From Legionella longbeachae (lineage in GTDB: Bacteria > Pseudomonadota > Gammaproteobacteria > Legionellales > Legionellaceae): 11,828 nucleotides of DNA. The position numbers were made by a program, and so were the translations under genes. Location of the stretch: the NCBI GenBank assembly GCA_016191305.1, contig JACPOX010000295.1, positions 5,059 to 16,886 of the forward strand. The letters are read 5' to 3'. Every line of letters begins with the position of its first letter. The first letter of the stretch is position 1. Below, one piece after another: positions 1-6,500 of this stretch. The notes beneath the pieces were generated by a model. It ran no database searches and was not told where the DNA came from. It worked only from the letters and a program-made list of their open reading frames with translations.

Positions 1-1710
1 AGAGAGAAACTCCTCGGTGTGTAGTTCAGCAGTATTTAATCCAATGAGTTGGCTGTAATAATCAAAAGGTTTTAATGTGGCTGAAAAGCCAATGATTTGT
101 TGAAAGTTACCATAGTGTTCTTTTAAAAAATTGGAGGCATCACAACAACTAATTTTTAATATATGGAGTTTGGGATTAAAGGAAATAAAAAACTCGTCTC
201 GTCCTTGATTCACGAACTCAAGGGCTGCAGTAAAGTCTGACCAGTAGTTGAATAAATTTAAAATAGGATCATTGCTTTCAATGGTTAAATCGGATTCTAA
301 ATAGTCAGTGAGTAATTGATGGAGTTGTTCCTCTTGTCGTTTAAAAGAGTCTTCTGGAGCTTTAGTCAGATGAGTTTCATAAACATTGGGTAGAGCGCAT
401 CCATCGATTGTTGTGATACATTGATTTAAAATATCTTTCAGTTTTTTTTGAAAAGGATGGGGATATTTATCCAGGGCCCTTAAATGGTCTTCAAAGAATC
501 TTACTTCTAACATAGGTGAAAAATAATCCATGCCCCGGTGAGGTAAATTATGCACCTCATCGATGACTAAATTAGGCTTTTCCTGTTCTCCTAGCCGCGA
601 ACCCAGCACACGCGAAGGGGTATTCGAGGATGAAAAGACATAATTGTAATCGCCAATAACTACATCAGCTAAAGGAATACTCTCCATTTGGAGCTCATAG
701 GGGCATACTTGATAGGTTTTTGCGAGTTCTTTGAAAAAGGGAGCCTCTAAGTTTTGCTGTTGTTTAAGATGTTTTGATAAATTATGAGTTGTGTATTTGG
801 TGTAATGATTTTCAGCAAACTCACACTGTTTACTCGTACAAATGGGTTCATTTTTCATACACAGCTTTTTTTTTGAGGTTAGAACTAATGAAGTGCATGA
901 AGAACCTTTCCCTTGAAGAAGATGAACTGCATTTAAAGCAATTTGGTGTTGTGTATTTTTGGGTGTGATATAAAACATCTTTTGCCCACGGCCTAATGAT
1001 TCTTTTAATGTGGGATACAAAATGGCAATCGATTTACCAAGTCCTGTTGGAGCTTGGATGAGCATGGGCTTTTTGGCACTCATAGAAGAGGTCACCGATT
1101 CAATTAACTCTTTTTGATGAAGCCGGGGTTTTTCAAAAGGAAAAATAAGTTTAGTGCTTTGTTTTTTGCGGTGATTAATTCGTTTTTTAGATTCTTTAAT
1201 TTCTAAAATCAGCTCATTTAATCGATAATTCAACCATTCTTCAAAAGCTTCTTTATTAAACTCTAAAACTAAAGGATAAGTTTTTTTATTTCGCAACGAA
1301 AGGATTAATAAATTCAGTTTGGGAATGGTATTGGTTTTTAACCAATGAATGTAGCCATAGATTTGGAGTTGCAGCCAATAGGGGTGGGTAAAATAATTTT
1401 CTGAAAGAATTTCAATTAACTTTTGTGGCTCAAAAGCTGTTTTAATTTCTTCAATTCGGAGTGGAGCTTCTTTATAAATACCGTCTATTCGACCTGATAT
1501 GTTAAAAAGGCAGTGTTTAAAAGCAATCGAGTGGGTTACACATACTTCTGGAGTGTAATTTAAATGTTGTTTCAGTTGATCGAATTGAAATTTTTGATGC
1601 GCTTTTATAGCAAGTTTGGACGTGAGGGCATAACCTGAATAAGTATCAATACTTCCTACTCGGGGTGAGGGAAGAGCTAAATCAGTAACTGATAGATTAT
1701 ATTTCTTCAT
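1..1710 (-). CDS. PD-(D/E)XK nuclease-like / Rad3-DinG-type Fe-S DNA helicase, 3' end off window
   Basis: The minus strand is open without interruption from ATG 1708-1710 to the left edge (570 codons, no stop), so the C-terminus is missing. Seen: GRIDG (Asp76), IEEIKT (Glu88-x-Lys90) and QLQIYGY (about 116-120) match a RecB/Cas4-like PD-(D/E)XK nuclease domain. Walker A APTGLGKS (220-227), DEVH box (384-387) and GFSATLKP near residue 545 match a superfamily 2 Rad3/XPD/DinG helicase. Cys284, Cys291, Cys296 and Cys336 lie between Walker A and DEVH, where this family binds a 4Fe-4S cluster. Inferred role: a 5'-3' DNA helicase with an associated nuclease, in repair or defence. No clear ribosome site precedes the ATG, and I found no better in-frame start upstream. 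Helicase assignment is firm; activity of the nuclease domain is inferred from motif residues only. Confidence 0.88.
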   Translation of the reverse strand, partial: MKKYNLSVTDLALPSPRVGSIDTYSGYALTSKLAIKAHQKFQFDQLKQHLNYTPEVCVTHSIAFKHCLFNISGRIDGIYKEAPLRIEEIKTAFEPQKLIEILSENYFTHPYWLQLQIYGYIHWLKTNTIPKLNLLILSLRNKKTYPLVLEFNKEAFEEWLNYRLNELILEIKESKKRINHRKKQSTKLIFPFEKPRLHQKELIESVTSSMSAKKPMLIQAPTGLGKSIAILYPTLKESLGRGQKMFYITPKNTQHQIALNAVHLLQGKGSSCTSLVLTSKKKLCMKNEPICTSKQCEFAENHYTKYTTHNLSKHLKQQQNLEAPFFKELAKTYQVCPYELQMESIPLADVVIGDYNYVFSSSNTPSRVLGSRLGEQEKPNLVIDEVHNLPHRGMDYFSPMLEVRFFEDHLRALDKYPHPFQKKLKDILNQCITTIDGCALPNVYETHLTKAPEDSFKRQEEQLHQLLTDYLESDLTIESNDPILNLFNYWSDFTAALEFVNQGRDEFFISFNPKLHILKISCCDASNFLKEHYGNFQQIIGFSATLKPFDYYSQLIGLNTAELHTEEFLS

Positions 1711-1871
1711 TACAAAAATAAGAATTGATGCTACATCTGAAATTAGGGTAAATCACTTAATGAGTAAGTAAAAGATAAATAGAGCATGCGCTCATGATAA
1801 CATAAGGAACAGATAAAATGACCTTAATTGGGGCTTTAGATTTTAATATTCAATATTGTGTTGTCGTGTAT

Positions 1872-1906
1872 TAATGAACTATCCGGAAATTCAGGATAGT
1901 TCATTA
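1872..1906. terminator. Perfect 13-bp inverted repeat downstream of the protease-like gene
   Basis: TAATGAACTATCC (1872-1884) and GGATAGTTCATTA (1894-1906) are perfect reverse complements separated by a 9-base loop. It lies 45 bp beyond the stop of the minus-strand secreted protein gene and about 160 bp before the helicase start. It could end the secreted-protein transcript, but no T-run follows on either strand, so a factor-assisted terminator or mRNA-stabilising hairpin is as likely. Nothing else coding is seen between 1711 and 1950. Confidence 0.5.
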
Positions 1907-1950
1907 GTTAACTTTATCATTGTTCAAAAATCTAAATCAACCCTGTAAAA

Positions 1951-3069
1951 CTAGCAATTACCTGATTTATGTGAACAGAGCTCATTGAAGATTTCAATAA
2001 AGTTTGAATTTAAAATGGAACTCCCATTTAACATGACTTTAGCATCTGAATACATGTATGAGTTCACTGCAATAACTGAGTTACGAGCCGGATTACTTCC
2101 TCCATTTTGACCAGCGGAAGCGATACCAAAATTTTGTATCAGTGGACTGCCTCCCACACCGCCACCAAACATATCTGAGCCATACTCAATATTGTTAGAA
2201 TATGCACCAAAAGCAGAAGTTGATGTAACCTGATGCATCAATTGACCGTTATCAAAATTAAGCGGATATCCTAAAATATGTGCATGATTAGGACTTCCCA
2301 TCAAGGTTTGTGTACCAAGCCTACCTACAACACTAGCAATGGTTCTTCTCTCACCACTAATAGGTAAATCCTCAAGCTCAACTAAACCAAAGTCGGCAGT
2401 ATTTGGAAGATTTCCGCCTCCATCGAACCATGGTGCTGCAACCTTGACAGCACTCCATGTCCAGGCTTCGAACGGTGCATTGCCACTACGGTATGCAGGA
2501 ATAAACATCCAATTACGGTACCATCCGGATGCGTTACCATTACCATTATGCAAACATGCTCCAGCAGTAAGAATTAAGCGATTTGCGATCACAGCAGCGG
2601 TACATGTTTTATCACCATTTGGTGTAGTAAAAAACAACTTACCAACGGTTGTATAAGGATAATGCAGATCCGCACTTATTGGTACTAATTGTGAGCTAGA
2701 AAAAGGTGCTTCTTTGCTTCCAGAATCAAAAAATTGCATATTATTGTTTTCTGCTTTGTTTGGCTTAAATAAATAATTGTTTCGTGCGCTTACTTGGATT
2801 GTTGGCGGAGAAGCATCTGTATGCTGTGGTTTTAAACTAGCAAATTTTTCTTTCAATTCTTCTGGAGACAGCCTTGTCATTTGTTGATGGTCGACTTGAG
2901 TTAACTCCATCGGCATTGCTTCCCGCAAACGTTCTTCTGTCCAATAGTTATAAACCTCTGCGGTTTTTGAATTTATCATGCCATGTGATATTGGTGTGCC
3001 TGCAACCGCTATCCCCGATATTAAAAAATTAAGGACCGATAGATAACGACGAATTGGTTTTGTAATCAC
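1951..3069 (-). CDS. Secreted trypsin/V8-fold protein lacking catalytic His and Ser (probable pseudoprotease)
   Basis: The 372-residue product starts at GTG 3067-3069, chosen because a strong GGGAGA ribosome site sits 5 bases upstream. Residues 1-23 look like a signal peptide (two Arg near the N-terminus, hydrophobic core, cleavage expected after AVA at 23), so export to the periplasm or outside the cell is likely. Residues 37-60 (YNYWTEERLREAMP) resemble the propeptide of secreted V8-like/trypsin proteases. The fold signature is clear: TCTAAV (Cys156), LTAGACLH (169-174) and TADFGLVEL (Asp226). However, the position of the catalytic His in TA[AG]HC is Ala171 (codon GCA). The nucleophile region reads FGGGVGGSPL (301-310), so the usual GxSGG/GxSGSP serine aligns with Val305 or Gly306. 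Only the Asp is kept. The reading frame is intact, suggesting selection for a non-catalytic binding role. Ser308 as a shifted nucleophile cannot be excluded, but the His is still missing. Confidence 0.88.
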   Translation of the reverse strand: MITKPIRRYLSVLNFLISGIAVAGTPISHGMINSKTAEVYNYWTEERLREAMPMELTQVDHQQMTRLSPEELKEKFASLKPQHTDASPPTIQVSARNNYLFKPNKAENNNMQFFDSGSKEAPFSSSQLVPISADLHYPYTTVGKLFFTTPNGDKTCTAAVIANRLILTAGACLHNGNGNASGWYRNWMFIPAYRSGNAPFEAWTWSAVKVAAPWFDGGGNLPNTADFGLVELEDLPISGERRTIASVVGRLGTQTLMGSPNHAHILGYPLNFDNGQLMHQVTSTSAFGAYSNNIEYGSDMFGGGVGGSPLIQNFGIASAGQNGGSNPARNSVIAVNSYMYSDAKVMLNGSSILNSNFIEIFNELCSHKSGNC

Positions 3070-3074
3070 TTATA

Positions 3075-3080
3075 TCTCCC
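3075..3080 (-). promoter_or_regulatory. Strong ribosome binding site GGGAGA for the GTG start
   Basis: On the minus strand GGGAGA is followed by five bases and GTG. It decides the start of the secreted pseudoprotease and is among the best Shine-Dalgarno matches in the window. Confidence 0.7.
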
Positions 3081-3110
3081 TATAGAAAAAGCTAACATGC
3101 AATAAGGGCT

Positions 3111-3126
3111 TGAACAAACGTGTTCA
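3111..3126. promoter_or_regulatory. Small inverted repeat in the upstream region of the protease-like gene
   Basis: TGAACA-AACG-TGTTCA is a 6-bp perfect inverted repeat with a 4-base spacer, 42 bp upstream of the minus-strand GTG start. Its size and place suit a dimeric repressor or activator site. No protein family is assigned, and a match this short can occur by chance. Confidence 0.3.
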
Positions 3127-3282
3127 TCATACTTCAATGAGGTCATTGTTCGACAAAACCTTTATTTTACGCGATGATAATGCATGCTTGTTGAAATTAA
3201 AAGCCTAAAAAATTATATTATTTTTACAATGAGATACAATATTCATGCAGTTATTTAAAAGCTGATTTTTACTATTTTTAGG

Positions 3283-3537
3283 ATGAAGTTTTATGCTGAC
3301 TAAATCTATCCCTTACACCATATTATCGACAGACAAAGAGGTAATTCTTATTTTAAAGCAGCCGAACAGGAGTTAGATCTTGCTAAAGTCGGCTTTATAA
3401 GTCCCATGCAACCAGTGAACAATATTTTTTTTGGCAAGGGGTCCGAAAAAGCCGCTCCTGGATATAGCAATAGTTTTTATCAAGCAACGGGGATGGTTCC
3501 TGACCTAGTGCTACAAATATTTGCAGACATTGTATAA
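3283..3537 (+). pseudogene. Decayed short ORF with an early in-frame stop
   Basis: One frame starts at ATG 3283 (AGG just upstream), meets TAA at 3301-3303 after six codons, and then stays open for 77 codons to TAA 3535-3537. The open part reads like real protein, for example ELDLAKVGFISPMQPV and YSNSFYQATGMVPDLV, but I do not recognise a family. A second ATG at 3293, in another frame, gives 27 residues (MLTKSIPYTILS...) before stopping, so a frameshift joining that N-terminus to the longer frame is an alternative. There is no usable start for the long part as it stands. It could be a remnant of a gene lost next to the palindromic repeat downstream. Coding character is judged by eye only. Confidence 0.35.
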
Positions 3538-3611
3538 ATATATTGTTGATACTACTCATTCTATGAAAATACTTGCAAAAATGTAAAAGTGAGGTTACAA
3601 CTAAAGATTCT

Positions 3612-3639
3612 GTAGGTTGGTGCCTTGGCCCCAACCTAC
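3612..3639. repeat. REP-like palindromic repeat
   Basis: GTAGGTTGGTGCC and GGCCCCAACCTAC form two adjoining 13-base arms separated by TT, with one mismatch. GTAGGTTGG...CCAACCTAC palindromes are a familiar type of dispersed bacterial intergenic repeat. Only one copy is seen here, so repetition in the genome is an inference. It lies downstream of the decayed ORF and may act as a bidirectional transcription stop. Confidence 0.55.
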
Positions 3640-3943
3640 CTTTAAAAGCCATTTAATGGTAGTAAAGTTAACTGTCTGGTCGATTTCCTTGAAGATAAGA
3701 ACTAAAATTGGACTATCAAGAATAAATTTGATATTCTTATTCTTTGTAATGAATCGCTCTATTTAAATTCTAAGGCTGAAACACGTCATGCCACTTGCAA
3801 GCTTAAATTGGAAATTATTAAGAGCTTTTTTCTAATTTATTATATCGATTAAAAACTTAAAAGACATGTTTTCGCATGACGATTAACAAAGTCATACTTT
3901 TAATATCATACGATCGTCCATTTATCTTAAGAAGATAAGCATT
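3640..3943. other. Gene-poor AT-rich intergenic stretch
   Basis: No convincing gene is visible. On the plus strand one frame is open from 3706 to TAA 3850-3852 (48 codons, including DILILCNESLYLNSKAETRH), but it has no ATG, GTG or TTG near its beginning. It may be a second gene remnant or chance. TTAACA (about 3883) followed by TATCAT 15 bases later is a weak candidate promoter for the transporter downstream. Confidence 0.3.
3922..3938 (+). promoter_or_regulatory. Hairpin overlapping the transporter ribosome site
   Basis: TTATCTT and AAGATAA can pair around a 3-base loop AAG. The 3' arm and loop contain AAGAAGATAAG, the only Shine-Dalgarno-like sequence before ATG 3944, so folding would hide the ribosome site. 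The stem is short and AT-only, hence weak; it would be sensitive to temperature. Confidence 0.3.
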
Positions 3944-5170
3944 ATGCCATCAAAATTATTTCAGCCATCCCTTGTAACACTCATTATTATTTCACTAATA
4001 GGTTGCTGTATGGAAATCGATATTTCCTTACCCAGTTTTCCTAGTATTATGACTTTCTTCGGTAGTACAGAAGCTCAAGTGCAAAACACTTTAAGTCTTA
4101 ACTTTTTAGCATTCTGTCTATCTGGTTTGTTGTATGGCCCATTATCTGAAACTTTGGGACGACGAGGTTTAATGCTTTTTGGCGCAACATGTTTTTTAAT
4201 CGGGGCAGTAGGTTGTGTGTTTTCCTTTTCCATATACCAGTTAATGTTTTGGCGTTTTATTCAAGGATTAGGAGCCAGTAGTACCGTAGTGATGGGCTTT
4301 GCCATGATCTCCGATCGTTATAGTGGGGAAGTTGCTGCAAATTATATTGGTAAAATCAATGCTTATGTTACTATTTTTATGGCAGCAGCTCCCATTATAG
4401 GCAGCGTTATTATCAACTATTTTACTTGGAGAGCTAATTTTACCTTCATTGCTATTATTGCTTTGATTTCATGGCTTTTTCTAATATGGCAATTACCCGA
4501 AACTAAAAAAGAAAAACAACCATTAAAGATTTCGACCATATTTAAAGACTATTGGACAGTTTCCACGAATAGCAAATTTTTAATGTATGCGACTATGCCC
4601 AATATGTTAGTTACGGCTTATTTAACTTTTGTAGGTAGTGCTTCGTTTTATTATATTAATACTTGTAAATTATCCTATTACCAGTTCGCTATGCAACAAG
4701 GATTAATTGTATTACTATTTTCCCTCACTAGTTTTTATGCCGATAAAGTGATTACAAGAGTAGGCAGTCAAAAAGCGGTAAATTTCGGGGTAATGTGTTG
4801 TACAATATCCATTGGGCTTTTTACTTATTTTGCCTTCCAATACCCAAACTATCCACGTTTGATTACATTTGCAATGTGCTGGATGGCGGTCGGTTGCGCA
4901 TTTCCAATGAGTGTAACTTTTGCAAAATCATTAGAAATCTTACCTAATCTTAAGGGAACATGTTCTTCTTTCATTATGTCAACACGGTTGTTTTTTTCTT
5001 CCGGAGCCGTGGCTTTAACTGGGCTTTTTTTCGATGGTTCGATGCGTCCTGTTGTCCTCGTCATTGATGGTGCTGTCATTTTAGGAATGGCTATGTACTT
5101 TATAATGATCCGAATGACAATGCATGAGGAAGTTCTATGCGAAGCACCCATTAACGTTCCCATCTCTTAA
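3944..5170 (+). CDS. Bcr/CflA-type MFS drug/small-molecule transporter
   Basis: The 408-residue protein has about 12 hydrophobic segments, so it is an inner-membrane permease of the major facilitator superfamily. Seen: EIDISLPSFP (24-33) matches the TM1 motif common to Bcr/CflA transporters. GPLSETLGRRG (65-75) is MFS motif A, with Glu69 in place of the usual Asp. APIIGSVIINYFTWRANF in the fifth helix region corresponds to motif C. A polar stretch with KKEKQP near residue 190 is the central cytoplasmic loop. Length is normal for the family (about 390-410). Known members are proton-driven exporters of drugs, sulfonamides, bicyclomycin or metabolites; the substrate here cannot be read from sequence. 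A PAS-LuxR gene follows 108 bp downstream on the same strand and may control or share its transcript. Confidence 0.88.
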   Translation: MPSKLFQPSLVTLIIISLIGCCMEIDISLPSFPSIMTFFGSTEAQVQNTLSLNFLAFCLSGLLYGPLSETLGRRGLMLFGATCFLIGAVGCVFSFSIYQLMFWRFIQGLGASSTVVMGFAMISDRYSGEVAANYIGKINAYVTIFMAAAPIIGSVIINYFTWRANFTFIAIIALISWLFLIWQLPETKKEKQPLKISTIFKDYWTVSTNSKFLMYATMPNMLVTAYLTFVGSASFYYINTCKLSYYQFAMQQGLIVLLFSLTSFYADKVITRVGSQKAVNFGVMCCTISIGLFTYFAFQYPNYPRLITFAMCWMAVGCAFPMSVTFAKSLEILPNLKGTCSSFIMSTRLFFSSGAVALTGLFFDGSMRPVVLVIDGAVILGMAMYFIMIRMTMHEEVLCEAPINVPIS

Positions 5171-5246
5171 ACAGCTTCTACATATATACTACACATAACT
5201 TATTAATTTTTAAGTATGTTTAATTATTGATCATGCAAATCAAATG

Positions 5247-5262
5247 AGATAAAATTTTATCT
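5247..5262. promoter_or_regulatory. Perfect 16-bp palindrome before the LuxR-type gene
   Basis: AGATAAAATTTTATCT is identical to its own reverse complement. It lies between the transporter stop and the regulator start, 16 bp before ATG 5279. This is a natural place for an autoregulatory dimer site. AT-only palindromes arise easily in AT-rich DNA, so the role is tentative. Confidence 0.35.
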
Positions 5263-5278
5263 TCTATTTACGTTTTAA

Positions 5279-5989
5279 ATGTATCATGAGACTTATTTCA
5301 TGCTTAATGAAATTGAAAACCTAACTACTGTTCTTGAAAATTTGAATACATTATTTATATTTAAAACTAGAGAAAGTATTTTTACCCATACTAATGATGC
5401 AACAGCAAGACTCGCTGGTTATAAAACTGCTGAAGAATTAATAGGAAAAACGGATTATGATGTTAAGTGCGATGCACAAAAATATGCCGATCTATTTAGG
5501 GCTCAAGATCGCGAAGCATTCAATTTAGGCATGCTCAATACCATTGATATTATGAAATATTGTGATGCTGGTCTGAAGATTCTTTTTACATCAAGAAAAA
5601 CGTTTCAAACACAAAATGGACTTACTCATTTATGCAGTACTGCTATAGAGCTACCACCCATGATACTTGGAGAAGTATATAAAAATAATTTTATCTTTGG
5701 AAAGACTGGTAGTTTTCAAATTATCAATGAAATTAAAAAAGAAGAGATACATTTAAGCCGCAGAGAAACACAGTGTATTTTTTTTCTACTGCGGGGGCGA
5801 TCCGCAAAAGAAACAGCCAGCATACTTAACTTATCTTATAAAACCGTAGAAGATCATATTGAAAAAATTAAATGTAAATTGAATTGTTCCAAAAAATCGG
5901 AACTTTTTGATAAAGCCTTTCATCTTGGTATTCATCAGTATATACCTCAAGATATTTGTTATCTTTCGGGCATTCTGCCTAGTTTCTAA
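5279..5989 (+). CDS. PAS-domain LuxR/NarL-type transcriptional regulator
   Basis: The 236-residue protein has a PAS-like sensor at about 15-125 (IFTHTNDATARLAGYKTAEEL, then IGKTDYDV at 55-62, typical of the PAS core). A LuxR HTH follows at 157-218: LSRRETQCIFFLLRGRSAKE, then TASILNLSYKTVEDHIEKIK, matching the family pattern LTxRE...G.s.KEIA..L..S..TV..H...I..KL. It should bind DNA as a dimer and respond to an unknown small ligand or redox cue via PAS. There is no receiver domain or phospho-acceptor Asp, so it is not a classical response regulator. ATG 5279 has no ribosome site; ATG 5300 (Met8), preceded by TGAG 9 bases upstream, may be the real start. Neighbouring transporter 3944-5170 is the most obvious target. 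A perfect palindrome lies just upstream. Confidence 0.85.
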   Translation: MYHETYFMLNEIENLTTVLENLNTLFIFKTRESIFTHTNDATARLAGYKTAEELIGKTDYDVKCDAQKYADLFRAQDREAFNLGMLNTIDIMKYCDAGLKILFTSRKTFQTQNGLTHLCSTAIELPPMILGEVYKNNFIFGKTGSFQIINEIKKEEIHLSRRETQCIFFLLRGRSAKETASILNLSYKTVEDHIEKIKCKLNCSKKSELFDKAFHLGIHQYIPQDICYLSGILPSF

Positions 5990-6046
5990 ATAATGTCAAC
6001 AAATCCTAGAATTAGAACCTGAACTTTAAATTTTGAAAAAAGTCCT

Positions 6047-6072
6047 TATTTTTTACAATCCGTATTTTTTAC
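6047..6072. repeat. Tandem TATTTTTTAC direct repeat upstream of promoter
   Basis: TATTTTTTAC occurs at 6047-6056 and 6063-6072, a 16-bp step. The second copy also lies within CCGTA-TTTTT-TACGG (6060-6074), a 5-bp inverted repeat. The pair ends three bases before the candidate -35 box of the large effector-like gene, where an activator could bind. The regulator is unknown. Confidence 0.35.
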
Positions 6073-6074
6073 GG

Positions 6075-6103
6075 TTGGAGAAAAATGATTTAAAACATAT
6101 AAT
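6075..6103 (+). promoter_or_regulatory. Candidate sigma-70 promoter of the PDE-ankyrin gene
   Basis: TTGGAG (6075-6080), a 17-base spacer and a perfect TATAAT (6098-6103). Transcription would begin near 6110, about 28 bases before ATG 6138. AAAGAG (6122-6127) then lies 10 bases before that ATG as a weak ribosome site. This arrangement supports 6138 as the ancestral start of the reading region downstream. Confidence 0.5.
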
Positions 6104-6500
6104 CAAATTTTTTTGCTAATCAAAGAGTTACATTATTATGTTTGAACGAAAGGAACAAAACAATTTTTTAACTGAAATAAACTCAAGCATAGTCAATATA
6201 TCATTATGAGAGATTTTAAAAAGAAAAAATCTTCCGTTTGATCTCTTCACCGCCAACAGAAGTATTCTGCTTTCTAACCCTATCGAAGCACATGCAGCTT
6301 GGATTTTTCAGCATATTTATGCCATTCCTTACCCTAACCAAAAATCAAAAGATCTTGAAAAGAATCAAAATATTGCTCGTTTTTATCATGGTATTGCTCA
6401 TACGGCACGTACTGCCTTATATGCTGCTGTATTTGTTAATCTTTATCGAAAATATCAAGATCAAGATGCTTTAGCACTCACTGAAGATGATCTGAAATTA

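Noticed and set aside
774..968. 64-residue plus-strand ORF
   Set aside because: It lies antisense inside the continuous helicase frame and has low-quality composition; it is a shadow.
2339..2656. 105-residue plus-strand ORF
   Set aside because: Antisense to the well-supported secreted trypsin-fold gene, with no ribosome site or family resemblance.
3395..3652. 85-residue minus-strand ORF
   Set aside because: It includes the palindromic repeat as coding sequence and lies antisense to the decayed ORF; no motif seen.
4849..5163. 104-residue minus-strand ORF
   Set aside because: Antisense to the last helices of the transporter; composition is that of a reversed membrane-protein gene.
6047..6072. 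CpxR box (GTAAA repeats on the minus strand)
   Set aside because: The two GTAAA are 11 bases apart, more than the 4-8 normally seen, so I did not assign CpxR control.
6238..6474. 78-residue plus-strand ORF starting at a TTG
   Set aside because: Wrong frame over the N-terminal part of the phosphodiesterase domain, whose own frame encodes HGIAHTART.
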